Assembly: GCF_009363115.1 (NCBI RefSeq)
Contig: NZ_CP045298.1
Coordinates: 2,685,001-2,749,000, forward strand
From: Paenibacillus brasilensis
Lineage (GTDB): Bacteria > Bacillota > Bacilli > Paenibacillales > Paenibacillaceae
Direction of reading: 5' to 3'
DNA length: 64,000 bases
A program made the translations under genes and the position numbers. The notes under the pieces are model-generated. The model was not told the DNA's origin, did no database searches, and saw nothing but the letters and a program-made list of their open reading frames with translations. The first letter of the stretch is position 1, and every line of letters begins with the position of its first letter. Positions 42,108-51,327 of this stretch are shown here, one piece after another.

Positions 42108-42702
42108 GAGTGACTTCGGGAAAATCATTAGGACAATTCCTAAAGGATGAAATATTTGATCCGATTGGAATGATAATACAGATTACCGTTATCGTAGAGA
42201 TATTGAATCGCGTATGGCCTCTTTTTATCGACGGACAGACGCCGGAGAACTTGAGAAAATAGAGGGTTCTTTGGATGAATATCATCGGCCAGATGCTATA
42301 TATGAAGGTGGAGGCGTTGGTCTGTATTTCACAGTTAAAGAGTATCTTACATTTTCACAGATACGGTCGAATGGCGGCATGGTAGACAATGTGAGGTTAC
42401 TAGGGAGAAAAACCATTGACTTAATGCGGACAAATCATCTGAATGCAGCCCAATTATCCGATTTTACGAATTCATATCAGACGGGTTATGGTTATGGGCT
42501 GGGCGTTTGCACGTTAATGGATCAAGCGGCCGGGCATGCAAACAGCTCTATTGGAGAGTTCGGCTGGTCGGGAGCAGCAGGCACTTGGGTCTCTATAGAT
42601 CCAAGCGAGCATTTCTCGGTCGTATATATGCATCAGCTTGATCCCAATATGGGAGAATACCATCATTTGAGAGTTCGTGCAGCAGCTTACATCTGTTTGT
42701 AA
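42108..42702 (+). pseudogene. Serine hydrolase (beta-lactamase-like), C-terminal part, frameshifted
   Basis: Begins in mid-domain as VTSGKSLGQFLKDEIFDPIG, shifts frame near 42171, then continues DNTDYRYRRDIESRMASFYR to the C-terminus with GYGYGLGVCTLMDQ and GEFGWSGAAGTWVSIDP, the end of class-C beta-lactamase/esterase-like proteins. No start codon or N-terminal catalytic SxxK part is present. Its first residues continue where the fragment at 25110-25221 stops, so both may derive from one gene. A terminator follows. Confidence 0.78.
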
Positions 42703-42732
42703 AAGAGAAGCCGCATTTAACGGCTTCACTTT
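42703..42732 (+). terminator. Terminator after the serine hydrolase fragment
   Basis: GAAGCCG pairs with CGGCTTC around CATTTAA, flanked by AAAAGA and ACTTTT. Confidence 0.65.
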
Positions 42733-42874
42733 TGTCCGTACTGATTTTAGTTAATAAGGACCAAATTCTCTTTAAAGCCTAAACTATTCTTTTCCAAATG
42801 TCGACATAAAACGTAGGTATAAGGATTTTGCGGAATCCTTAATTTTAAGTTTTAAAATGGGAGGGAATTAGATT

Positions 42875-45211
42875 TTGAAGAATAGGTGGTCTGGTTTTCT
42901 GGCGTTGGTCATCCTGATCTCAAGTTTTACATCATATGCAGGGTTCGCATACGCGGCTGATCCGGTGCTTTCCAAGATTGTCCTTTCCTCTAACGAGGTA
43001 ACTGTGCAACAGGGAGATACGGCTGCATTGACGGCTACGGCTATTTATACCGATGGGACGACTTCAAATGTAACCGTAAGCACGGATTGGAAAAGTGACA
43101 ATACAGCTATTGCTACGGTATACAACGGTACAGTTTCAGGCAAGGGTGAAGGGGAAGCGACTGTGGTTGCGACCTATAAAGATAAAATACAATCGGTTCA
43201 GGTACATGTAACGAAAAAGGTTAAGGCATTGACATCCAGTGTACAAAGCCTGAGCTTGCGTTCAAGCGGCACTGGACAGATTGATCTGACAGCAACTTAC
43301 AGTGATAATACAACAGCTCAGGTTTCGGGTGATGCTACATGGACCTCGGATAACCAGAAGGTAGCAACCGTAGTTAACGGAGTGGTTACCGCTCAGGGAG
43401 CAGGTACAGCCAATATTAAGGCCGTATACGGTCAACAGACCGTAACGGTTGCTGTGCAGGTGGAACAGGTTAAACGTTTGGATGTTAGTCCATCAGAGGT
43501 TTCCCTGTTGTTGAAGGAAACTCAGAAGGTTAAATTGACAGCGACGTTCCCGGATGGAACGGTACAGGACGTTACAGAGTCTGCCGAGTGGAGCTCTAGC
43601 AATGCAGCGGTGGCAGACGTACTGAAAGGCACCATTACCGGCTATAGTGCGGGAAAGGCGACGATTACTGGTAAATATGGTACAATGTCCGCTACAATTT
43701 CGGTAGATGTTGATCAAACGAATAAGCTGAAAGCCAGCGAATCCGATATTTTCCTCCGTTTGGATGAATCCAAGAAAATACAGGTTTCCGCTGTTTACCC
43801 GGATGGAACGGTAACTGATATCACAGATAAGGCTACTTGGACATCAAGTGATGAGAAAATTGCGACGGTGAATAAAGGAACGATTATGGCGATTGGAGCG
43901 GGTTCAGCTACGGTGACCGCTAAGTATGGTGATAAGGCCGTTTCGATCAAGACCGACGTTGAAACCTCGAGATATCTCGATTTGAGTGAGGACAAGCTGA
44001 GCCTGAATGCCAAGGAAACCAAAAAGCTCAAGCTGACCGCTACGTACGTAACAGGTACGGAAGAGGATATTACAAGCAAGGCAGAGTGGAAATCCAGCAA
44101 TGAAGATATTGCATTTGTCAGTAAGGGTGAAGTAACGGGCTATAAAACAGGTGAGGCAACGATCACTGCTTCGTATGGCGGTAAAACAGCCACAGCGACG
44201 GTATCCGTGAATGTACCTGGTGACCTGGCTTTGTCCTCCAAAACAGCAACGATTGATGTTAATGAGGATTATACTGCAACTTTGACCGCTACTTATGCCG
44301 ATGGGCGTAAGGAAGATGTGACACAGGATGCGGAATGGACTTCAAGTGCGGAAGACATTGCTTCCGTATCCAAAGGAACGATTACGGGTAAATCAGCCGG
44401 TAAGGCGGTTATTACAGCAACCTACAATGGCAAAAAACTGACCATGAACGTACAAGTGGGCCTTGTAGACCGTTTGGAAACGGACACACGCGTAATTACG
44501 CTCGGTGCCCAGGAAACGAAGCAATTGAAGGTAACTGGCGTCAAGAATGGCGGTGCAAAAACAGATGTAACCAAGGATGCTACCTGGACGACCAGCAATG
44601 TGAAAGTGGTCGAGGTTAGCGAGGGCTTGATCAAAGCGAATGGCAGTGGTAAGGCTACCGTTACAGCTTCCTATGGCAAGCAAAACCTTACATTCACAGT
44701 GGAAGTGGACGTAGCGCAAAAGATTGAGGCGGATGCGATCGCGTTATCGCTGAAATCTGGTGATCAAAAAACCATCGCGATTGTTGTTAAATCCAGTGAC
44801 GGCAAAGAAAAGGACGTTACAACCCAGGCTGAATGGAAAACGTCCAATTACAAGGTAGCTACGGTTAAAAAGGGGCAGGTTACCGCGGTCAGCTATGGTA
44901 AAGCCAACATTCAGGCGAAGTTCGGCGGGAAGGTTATCAGTGTACCCGTGGATGTAGATACACTTAAATATTTGCAAACAGACGAAGTCACATTGAATTT
45001 GAAGGCAGGACAGCTGGCTAAAGTGACGGCTACAGCTACGTACAAGGACGAGTCGGAGCTGGATGTTTCCAAACCGGCTGTCTGGTCCTCGTCGAGAATT
45101 ATTGTTGCCACAGTCAAAGACGGTAACATTAAGGCACAGGGCAAGGGGAAAGCCGTAATTACAGTAAAATATGCAGGTAAAATGACGAAGGTACAGGTGA
45201 ACGTGCAGTAA
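42875..45211 (+). CDS. Secreted protein with nine bacterial Ig-like (Big_2) repeats
   Basis: 778 residues. A signal peptide (FLALVILISSFTSYAGFAYA) is followed by nine tandem repeats of about 83 residues. Each begins with a strand like LSLNAKETKKLKLTATY, has a conserved W-x-S-S/D-N/E core (AEWKSSNEDIAFVSKGEVTG) and ends ATxTAxYGxK. No SLH, LPXTG or catalytic domain is visible, so it is probably released or bound through its repeats. The TTG start at 42875 follows GGGAGGG. It is monocistronic between terminators. Repeat number in such genes often varies among strains. Confidence 0.88.
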   Translation: MKNRWSGFLALVILISSFTSYAGFAYAADPVLSKIVLSSNEVTVQQGDTAALTATAIYTDGTTSNVTVSTDWKSDNTAIATVYNGTVSGKGEGEATVVATYKDKIQSVQVHVTKKVKALTSSVQSLSLRSSGTGQIDLTATYSDNTTAQVSGDATWTSDNQKVATVVNGVVTAQGAGTANIKAVYGQQTVTVAVQVEQVKRLDVSPSEVSLLLKETQKVKLTATFPDGTVQDVTESAEWSSSNAAVADVLKGTITGYSAGKATITGKYGTMSATISVDVDQTNKLKASESDIFLRLDESKKIQVSAVYPDGTVTDITDKATWTSSDEKIATVNKGTIMAIGAGSATVTAKYGDKAVSIKTDVETSRYLDLSEDKLSLNAKETKKLKLTATYVTGTEEDITSKAEWKSSNEDIAFVSKGEVTGYKTGEATITASYGGKTATATVSVNVPGDLALSSKTATIDVNEDYTATLTATYADGRKEDVTQDAEWTSSAEDIASVSKGTITGKSAGKAVITATYNGKKLTMNVQVGLVDRLETDTRVITLGAQETKQLKVTGVKNGGAKTDVTKDATWTTSNVKVVEVSEGLIKANGSGKATVTASYGKQNLTFTVEVDVAQKIEADAIALSLKSGDQKTIAIVVKSSDGKEKDVTTQAEWKTSNYKVATVKKGQVTAVSYGKANIQAKFGGKVISVPVDVDTLKYLQTDEVTLNLKAGQLAKVTATATYKDESELDVSKPAVWSSSRIIVATVKDGNIKAQGKGKAVITVKYAGKMTKVQVNVQ

Positions 45212-45225
45212 TCTGTAACCGACTG

Positions 45226-45277
45226 AAAAGAAAAAGAGCAGGCATACGTCCAGGGACGACATGCTTGCTCTTTTCTT
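45226..45277. terminator. Terminator between convergent genes
   Basis: AAAAGAGCAGGCAT pairs with ATGCTTGCTCTTTT around the region CGTCCAGGGACG; flanking A and T runs allow termination from the Big_2 gene and from the serine dehydratase operon. Confidence 0.8.
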
Positions 45278-45334
45278 AATATGGTAAATCCTCTTTCTTC
45301 AGGAGAATGTAGAGGGAGGACTGGCGCTTAAAAA

Positions 45335-46234
45335 CTACGACTTTTTGTTCTTGGTCGATGCGTTGCGTGTAAGCGATTCGGTTAAGCGCTTGCCGGTCGG
45401 CGTCTGCGCCAAGCCGCCCTTGGCGGTCTCGCGGTGCTTTGACGGCATCGCGCTGCCGACCTCGAGCATCACGTCAATGACTTCGTCAGACGGGATGGCG
45501 CTGCGCACACCTGCCAAGGCCATATCCGCTGCGGCAAGCGCGGTGACAGCCCCCAGTCCGTTGCGCACGATGCACGGAATCTCCACGAGTCCGGCGACGG
45601 GGTCGCAAATCAGGCCGAGCGTGTTTTTAAGGGCGAGGCCCACGGCGTGAATAGCCTGCTCAGGCGTGCCGCCGCGCAGCTCGACCATAGCGCCGGCGGC
45701 CATCCCGATCGCTGAGCCAATCTCAGCCTGGCAGCCTCCCTCCGCGCCGGAAATGAAGGAGTTGTTGGCGATCACGTAGCCGATGGCTCCAGCGGCGAAC
45801 AGGCCGCGCACCATATGCTCGTCATCCCAGCCGAATCGCTCCTGTGCACTGATGAACACACCGGGGATGACTCCGCATGAGCCTGCGGTGGGCGTGGCGA
45901 CAATACGACCCATGGACGCATTAACCTCCGACACGGAGAGGGCATACGCCATGGCTAGCGCCGAGGCATCGCCGGAGCAGGTTTCCCCTGCCCGCAAATA
46001 TTCAGCCAGGCGCTTGCCGTCGCCGCCCGTCAATCCACTGCGGGATACAGTGTCTTGTGTCTGGCCACGATGAACGGCTTCCTTCATTACTTCATAATAA
46101 TCAGACATTTGGCGGAAGATTTCTTCCTCCGATGTGTTCGTCTCTTGTGCCTGCTCTTGAATCATCAGACGGCCAATCGTGGTGGATCCCTTCGCACATA
46201 AAGCACTGATTTCATGCAGATGGCTAAATCGCAT
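45335..46234 (-). CDS. sdaAA: L-serine dehydratase, iron-sulfur-dependent, alpha subunit
   Basis: 299 residues. Converts L-serine to pyruvate and ammonia together with the beta subunit, using an oxygen-labile [4Fe-4S] cluster. Conserved cysteine segments are visible: TPTAGSCGVIPGVF, SGAEGGCQAEIGSAIGMAAG and NTLGLICDPVAGLVEIPCIV. It overlaps the end of sdaAB by 11 bases, so the two are translationally coupled. The C-terminus ends in a Lys/Ser-rich tail. Confidence 0.95.
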   Translation of the reverse strand: MRFSHLHEISALCAKGSTTIGRLMIQEQAQETNTSEEEIFRQMSDYYEVMKEAVHRGQTQDTVSRSGLTGGDGKRLAEYLRAGETCSGDASALAMAYALSVSEVNASMGRIVATPTAGSCGVIPGVFISAQERFGWDDEHMVRGLFAAGAIGYVIANNSFISGAEGGCQAEIGSAIGMAAGAMVELRGGTPEQAIHAVGLALKNTLGLICDPVAGLVEIPCIVRNGLGAVTALAAADMALAGVRSAIPSDEVIDVMLEVGSAMPSKHRETAKGGLAQTPTGKRLTESLTRNASTKNKKS

Positions 46235-46913
46235 CAGATTCAGCTCCTTTTTTCAAATTGATCATTTTAATTTCGTACATATGAGGTAAGGACCGCAGCT
46301 TTGTGATCACTTCAGGCGTAGCAGGACTGTCCATTTCGATGGCGGTAAGTGCTTCACCATCCCGGCTTTTGCGATCCACGTGCATATAGGCAATGTTAAT
46401 GTCAGCCGCTCCGAGCGCTGAGGTCACCGCGCCCAATGTACCGGGCTTATCCGAGTGAAGAAGCACCAACGTGGGCAGCTCTCCGGTCAGATTGACCCGG
46501 AATTCGTTGAGCTGCTGGACATGGATGCTTCCGCCGCCAATGGAGGAACCCAGCAGCGTGCGCTGATCCTCATCCTTCCACAGCTCGAAGCGGACCGTGT
46601 TCGGATGAGGGGCGGGTAGTCCGCTAAAGGCGAATTCCACCGCCATCCCGGCTTGTTCTGCCCATTGCTCGGCATCCGGAATTCGGTAGTCGTCCGTATC
46701 GTAATCGAGCAGCCCCGCGATGAGCGCCAGGTCTGTGCCGTGGCCCTTGTACGTATCGGCAAAAGAACCGTACAGTGTCATGCGGGCACGGTCAGGCTGT
46801 GCGCCGAGCCAGTGCCGGGCAACGCGTGCGAGTCGCACCGCGCCTGCGGTATGTGAGCTGGAGGGTCCGGTCATAGCCGGGCCGATAATGGAAAATACAT
46901 CTTTGAAACGCAT
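46224..46913 (-). CDS. sdaAB: L-serine dehydratase, iron-sulfur-dependent, beta subunit
   Basis: 229 residues. The N-terminal FKDVFSIIGPAMTGPSSSHT (substrate-site PSSSHTAG motif) is followed by a C-terminal ACT domain (PTLVLLHSDKPGTLGAVTSA), a usual site of allosteric amino-acid binding. The ATG at 46913 follows AGGGGG; a longer frame to 46943 lacks a site. It is first in the operon and is preceded by a tandem glycine riboswitch with terminator. Confidence 0.94.
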   Translation of the reverse strand: MRFKDVFSIIGPAMTGPSSSHTAGAVRLARVARHWLGAQPDRARMTLYGSFADTYKGHGTDLALIAGLLDYDTDDYRIPDAEQWAEQAGMAVEFAFSGLPAPHPNTVRFELWKDEDQRTLLGSSIGGGSIHVQQLNEFRVNLTGELPTLVLLHSDKPGTLGAVTSALGAADINIAYMHVDRKSRDGEALTAIEMDSPATPEVITKLRSLPHMYEIKMINLKKGAESDAI

Positions 46914-47009
46914 GGTATGGCCCCCTGTATGTTCTAATACCATAGTATATGGTATTGCCGCGTCTTGCGCGTATAGACGGTTCCTAATGCTGACGCACGA
47001 TGTGAGCGC

Positions 47010-47051
47010 AAAAAAGGACAGGATAAGGAAGTTTCCCTTATCTCTGTCCTC
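47010..47051 (-). terminator. Riboswitch-controlled terminator (expression platform)
   Basis: On the minus strand AGGACAGAGATAAGG pairs with CCTTATCCTGTCCT and is followed by TTTTTT. It lies directly after the second glycine aptamer and about 100 bases before sdaAB. Its 5' arm overlaps the aptamer's last stem, so ligand binding should prevent it. Confidence 0.82.
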
Positions 47052-47236
47052 GTTACCTGAGAGTTTCGTGCGGTGTCATTCCCGCCTTACCCCTTGGGTG
47101 GCTTGCGCTCTCTCCAGAGTTGCGTCAGATGACGATACATGGACCTGAGAGATTATCCGTCAGCCGGGTGCTGGCGTCTTGCTCCTTCGGTGCCTCCAGG
47201 CTGTAAGCTTCCTGGACGGACTCTCCCGTCATCTTC
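47045..47236 (-). promoter_or_regulatory. Tandem glycine riboswitch
   Basis: The minus strand carries two consecutive glycine aptamers. Aptamer 1 (about 47126-47236) has GACGGGAGAGTCC, GGCACCGAAGGAGCAAG and AATCTCTCAGG; aptamer 2 (about 47045-47125) has CTGGAGAGAGC, the CCCAAGGGTAAGGCGGGAA loop and AACTCTCAGGTAACGAGGAC. The GGAGAG/CTCTCAGG pairs and the internal purine-rich loop are diagnostic. Expected logic: glycine binding keeps the terminator open and turns on serine dehydratase. Confidence 0.88.
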
Positions 47237-47267
47237 ATTCGCGTATACCGTTCTACATATCTTTTTT

Positions 47268-47296
47268 AGAATAATATATGCTGTGACCGCTGTCAA
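47268..47296 (-). promoter_or_regulatory. Sigma-A promoter of the glycine riboswitch-sdaAB-sdaAA unit
   Basis: On the minus strand TTGACA (47296-47291) and TATTCT (47273-47268) are 17 bases apart, ending about 32 bases before the first aptamer. Confidence 0.7.
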
Positions 47297-47452
47297 CCAC
47301 AGGATTCGATTTTTACAAAGACCAACAGGTTCCCACTAGAAAAAATTAAATTTTACATAATTATGGATGAAATCAGGGAGGAATTAGAGGATAGATCGCT
47401 AATCTGATAGAGGACAATACCATTTATGGAATAATAGGAGGGATATTGACGT

Positions 47453-49057
47453 ATGGCAAAAGGCTTGCGCTTCACAGGTTCACGCTTGAAAGGGATGCTG
47501 CATCTGGCAGCGATTGTATCACTGCTTATAGGGATTTTCGTTCCGTTCGGTCAAGTTAAAGCCGAGGGGGCATTGACAGTGGCTGAAGCCCTTCAGCGCC
47601 AAAGCAGCGGAAGCACGGTGACGGTGGAAGGCTACATCGTCGGACATGCTACCGGATCAAAAACGGCCAACTTTTCCAGCCCGTTTGCCAATGATTTTAA
47701 CGTATTGATTGCTGATCAGGCCAATGAACACAATACGTCTAGTCTATTGGATATACAGCTTACATCAGCGTACAGAGGGCAATTTGGACTTTCAGGCCAC
47801 CCTGAGCTGATCGGCAGCAAAATCCGCGTGACGGGTACGCTTGGTGCCTACAACAATTTTGGTGGAGTGAAAAGCCCGAGCGCTGTGGAGCTGGTGAGTG
47901 GAAGCGAGCCAGGAAACCCTGGTGATCCGGGCGAGCCTGATCCTGGTACCCCGGGACAACCCGGTACGACATTGCCGGATGGAAAAGGCAAAAAGGTTCT
48001 GTTCGATAATACGCATGCACAGACAGCCGGAGCTGCGGATTGGGTCATTGATGGCGCCTTCTCCGATTTTGCGGACGGGCTGCGCAATGCTGGTTTTACC
48101 GTGGACCAATTGAACCGTTCCATTCCTTTTACCTATGGAGAGCAGGCCATAACGTATGACAAGCTGCGTCCATATGATGTGTTCATCATCGGTGAAGCCA
48201 ATGTTGCCTTTAAGGCATCCGAGCAGGCTGCTTTGCTGCAATATGTGAAGAACGGGGGCAGCGTCTTTTTCATCTCCGACCACTATAATGCAGACCGTAA
48301 CAAAAACCGCTGGGATTCTTCCGAGGTCATGAACGGCTATCGCCGCGGAGCCTATTCCAATCCGGCAAAAGGCATGACAGCAGAAGAAGCTGCATCACCG
48401 GCAATGCAGGGCTTAACCAGCTCTGACTGGCTGGCAACGAACTTTGGTGTTCGTTTCCGCTACAATGCGCTCGGTGACGTGAACGCGACGGACATTGTGG
48501 CTGCGGATCAATCCTTCGGTATTACCAAGGGCGTGAGCTCTATTGCAATGCATGCTGGATCTACGCTGGCTATTATTGATCCGGACAAGGCTAAAGGGAT
48601 TGCTTATATCCCTGCAGGCACGAAAAAATGGGGCAATGCTGTAGATCAGGGTGTCTATAACGGCGGAGGCCGTGCCGAAGGCCCCTTTGCCGCTATTTCC
48701 AAGGTAGGCCAGGGCAAGGCGGCATTCATCGGTGATTCTTCACCTGTCGAAGATGCCACGCCGAAATATGCGCGTGAGGAAAACGGACAGTCGAAGAAGA
48801 CGTATGATGGCTTCAAGGAAGTGGACGATGCTACCTTCTTGGTGCAAACCGTCCAATGGCTTGCATGGAAGCAGGACTATACAAAGCTGTCCGAGGTGGC
48901 AGGCCTGACACTTGACCAGCCGACGAAGCTGCTGCCGTTCGAGGAGCCTGCGGCTTCTACAGAGCCACAGGCTGAGCCTTGGTCTGCTCCGGCAGCAGGC
49001 TACAAATGGTACGATCCAAGAACGTACAAGCCTGGCTCCTATGGAGCGGCTTCATAA
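47453..49057 (+). CDS. Secreted protein with DUF6359/OB-fold and GATase1-like domains
   Basis: 534 residues. A signal peptide (MLHLAAIVSLLIGIFVPFGQ) is followed by an OB-like domain (about 40-145, VTVEGYIVGHATGSKTANFS; KIRVTGTLGAYNNFGGVKSP) seen at the front of extracellular nucleases such as YhcR. After a Gly/Pro linker (about 150-175) comes a class I glutamine-amidotransferase-like domain (VLFDNTHAQTAGAADWVIDG; YVKNGGSVFFISDHYNADRN; GKAAFIGDSSPVEDATP). The nuclease domain itself is absent. ATG follows AGGAGGGA. Possible role in cell-surface nucleic acid or polysaccharide binding, unproven. Confidence 0.75.
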   Translation: MAKGLRFTGSRLKGMLHLAAIVSLLIGIFVPFGQVKAEGALTVAEALQRQSSGSTVTVEGYIVGHATGSKTANFSSPFANDFNVLIADQANEHNTSSLLDIQLTSAYRGQFGLSGHPELIGSKIRVTGTLGAYNNFGGVKSPSAVELVSGSEPGNPGDPGEPDPGTPGQPGTTLPDGKGKKVLFDNTHAQTAGAADWVIDGAFSDFADGLRNAGFTVDQLNRSIPFTYGEQAITYDKLRPYDVFIIGEANVAFKASEQAALLQYVKNGGSVFFISDHYNADRNKNRWDSSEVMNGYRRGAYSNPAKGMTAEEAASPAMQGLTSSDWLATNFGVRFRYNALGDVNATDIVAADQSFGITKGVSSIAMHAGSTLAIIDPDKAKGIAYIPAGTKKWGNAVDQGVYNGGGRAEGPFAAISKVGQGKAAFIGDSSPVEDATPKYAREENGQSKKTYDGFKEVDDATFLVQTVQWLAWKQDYTKLSEVAGLTLDQPTKLLPFEEPAASTEPQAEPWSAPAAGYKWYDPRTYKPGSYGAAS

Positions 49058-49092
49058 CCAACGAAGACAGTACAAGGTTAGCTATTCGAGAA

Positions 49093-49131
49093 AACCGCTT
49101 GATCCCTTAGAGGACCAAGCGGTTTTTTTGT
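49093..49131 (+). terminator. Intrinsic terminator
   Basis: AACCGCTTG(G)TCC-type stem: AACCGCTTGATCC pairs with GGACCAAGCGGTT, followed by TTTTTT. Closes the 47453-49057 gene. Confidence 0.88.
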
Positions 49132-49378
49132 GATGAAAATTAACCTGCGGTTGGTTATTTCATTACATTTTGTGCCAAAAAGGTCGCGCTATTGCTGAAT
49201 CATTGGTTTTTTAAATGATGTTGATAGTCTAATCTTAATTGATATATCCATATACTGGTGATAGGATGTACTCAAATTAATCTGACAAAAACAGTATGTA
49301 ATGTTTATGATAGGTTTAACATCAAGCAGGGTGCGAGTAAGCGGGACAAGGCCGCGAGAGACTGGAGGCAGCGCAATA

Positions 49379-50410
49379 TTGAATATCGAACCTGTGTTGA
49401 AAATTAAAGGACTAACCGTTTCCTTTCGCATCAAGGATCAATATTACTCTGCAGTTGACCATCTGGATCTGAAGGTCAACCCCAATGAAGTGCTGGCTGT
49501 GGTCGGGGAATCCGGCTGTGGCAAAAGCGCGCTGGCGCTTTCGATAGCACAATTACATGACATGGAGCGCACACGTATAGAGGGAGAGATTCTTTTTAAA
49601 GGCACAGACCTGAACCGTCTCTCATTAGGACAATTGAATAAAATCCGCGGGGCGGGCATTGGTATGATCTTTCAGGACCCGCTAACAGCCTTAAACCCGC
49701 TGATGAGCATTGGTAAGCAGATTGAGGAAAATCTCGACTATCACACGTCACTATCTACGAAGCAAAAAAGGGAACGTGTGCTGGAATTGCTGAACAGTGT
49801 GGACATACCGAATCCTGCGCGTGTGTATGCCCAGTATCCGCATGAACTGTCAGGAGGGATGCGGCAGCGTGTGATGATCGCCATTGCCATAGCCTGCCGA
49901 CCTTCTCTTATTATTGCAGATGAGCCCACTACTGCGCTCGATGTAACCATTCAATCTCAAATTCTTGACTTGCTCAAACAGCTTCAGCAGGAGACTGGAA
50001 GCGGCATTATCCTGATTACGCATGACCTTGGCGTTGTGGCAGAAGTAGCCGATCGCGTGGTGGTCATGTATGCCGGTGAAATTGTGGAAAGCACTGATGT
50101 CTTTGAATTGTTTCGGCATCCGCAGCACCCGTATACACGTTCTTTGCTGGCTTCCATGCCGGGCTCCCATACCAAGGGAGCACCGTTGCATGTCATCGGC
50201 GGAATTGTTCCCTCCTTGCAGGATATTCCCCGCAATAGCTGCCGCTTTGCCCCGCGTATTCCGTGGATAGGGCAGGGGGCGCATGAAGCTCACCCCCAAT
50301 TAAGTGAAATTTCCCCCGGTCATTGGGTCCGTTGTACATGTTATCAGCATTTTCATTTTGAAGACGAGGCAAAGGGAGAGGCTGCTTATGGCATTACTGG
50401 AGCTCAATAA
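49379..50410 (+). CDS. oppD: Oligopeptide/dipeptide ABC transporter ATP-binding protein, OppD-type
   Basis: About 343 residues. Walker A GESGCGKSA, signature YPHELSGGMRQRVMIAIAIA, Walker B LIIADEPTTALDV and the oligopeptide-transporter C-terminal region (HPQHPYTRSLLASMPGSH; CRFAPRI) are present. The TTG start at 49379 lies 11 bases after GGAGG; the frame is open to 49301 without a site. It is first of a five-gene importer, oppD-F-B-C-A, and overlaps oppF by 23 bases. Confidence 0.9.
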   Translation: MNIEPVLKIKGLTVSFRIKDQYYSAVDHLDLKVNPNEVLAVVGESGCGKSALALSIAQLHDMERTRIEGEILFKGTDLNRLSLGQLNKIRGAGIGMIFQDPLTALNPLMSIGKQIEENLDYHTSLSTKQKRERVLELLNSVDIPNPARVYAQYPHELSGGMRQRVMIAIAIACRPSLIIADEPTTALDVTIQSQILDLLKQLQQETGSGIILITHDLGVVAEVADRVVVMYAGEIVESTDVFELFRHPQHPYTRSLLASMPGSHTKGAPLHVIGGIVPSLQDIPRNSCRFAPRIPWIGQGAHEAHPQLSEISPGHWVRCTCYQHFHFEDEAKGEAAYGITGAQ

Positions 50411-51314
50411 TCTGAAGGTGCATTATCCGGTACGCGGCGGTTTTTTTCAGCGTGTCGTGGATCAGGTAAAAGCAGTGGACGGTGTGTCTATCCGCATTGA
50501 GGCGGGGCAGACATATGGGCTGGTAGGAGAATCCGGCTGCGGAAAAACGACGACTGGAAGGACGATCATCGGTCTGAATAAGCTGACGAGCGGACAGATT
50601 CTTTTTAACGGAAAGGACCTTGCCGCTTTAAGCCGTAACAATCGTCATCCGCTCCGCAGAGACATTCAGATGATTTTTCAGGACCCGTATTCTTCGCTTA
50701 ATCCGCGAAAGCGCGTGCTGGATGTCATCGCTGAGCCGCTGCGAAATTTTGAAAGGCTGAGTAGTGAGGAGGAACGAAGAAAAGTACAGATGCTGCTGGA
50801 AAAGGTCGGTCTGAACTCCGATGCGGCCTACAAATATCCGTATGAATTTTCGGGTGGGCAGCGGCAGCGGATTGGTATTGCGCGCGCCCTGACGTTAAAT
50901 CCGAGGCTGATTATTGCCGATGAGCCGGTGTCAGCGCTGGACGTTTCCGTACAGGCACAGGTGCTTAATTTTATGAAGGATGTACAGCGGGAATTCAACC
51001 TGACCTATTTGTTCATCAGTCATGATCTGGGGATCATCCGCCATATGTGCGATCAAATCGGCATTATGTATCGTGGGCGACTGGTGGAGCAAGGGAGCGA
51101 GCAGGACATTTATGAGCATCCACAGCACTTGTATACCCGTCGGCTCATTGCGACCATTCCCAATATTGATCCTGCAAAGCGGCTGGAGAACGCTGAAAAA
51201 AGGCGATTGCTTTTGTCCTCCTACAAAACCGAGCTGCCCAAGTATTTGGACGCGAGTGGAAAGCCGTTTGCGCTCAAAGCAGTCAGCCCGTCCCATCAAG
51301 TCGCGCTACCATAA
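50388..51314 (+). CDS. oppF: Oligopeptide/dipeptide ABC transporter ATP-binding protein, OppF-type
   Basis: 308 residues from ATG 50388 (GGGAGAGG upstream). Walker A GESGCGKTT, signature YPYEFSGGQRQRIGIARALT, Walker B LIIADEPVSALDVSVQ. The C-terminus carries the peptide-importer extension (YEHPQHLYTRRLIATIPNID). It forms the ATPase heterodimer with OppD. A longer upstream frame exists but lies within oppD. Confidence 0.9.
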   Translation: MALLELNNLKVHYPVRGGFFQRVVDQVKAVDGVSIRIEAGQTYGLVGESGCGKTTTGRTIIGLNKLTSGQILFNGKDLAALSRNNRHPLRRDIQMIFQDPYSSLNPRKRVLDVIAEPLRNFERLSSEEERRKVQMLLEKVGLNSDAAYKYPYEFSGGQRQRIGIARALTLNPRLIIADEPVSALDVSVQAQVLNFMKDVQREFNLTYLFISHDLGIIRHMCDQIGIMYRGRLVEQGSEQDIYEHPQHLYTRRLIATIPNIDPAKRLENAEKRRLLLSSYKTELPKYLDASGKPFALKAVSPSHQVALP

Positions 51315-51327
51315 GGGGGGATAAAAT

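Noticed and set aside
43493..45262. Antisense ORFs within the Big_2 repeat gene
   Set aside because: They track the repeat composition of the sense gene and lack ribosome-binding sites.
49132..49378. Possible T-box or riboswitch upstream of oppD
   Set aside because: No T-box sequence, specifier loop or terminator/antiterminator pair was found; only a weakly structured GC-rich stretch before the start.
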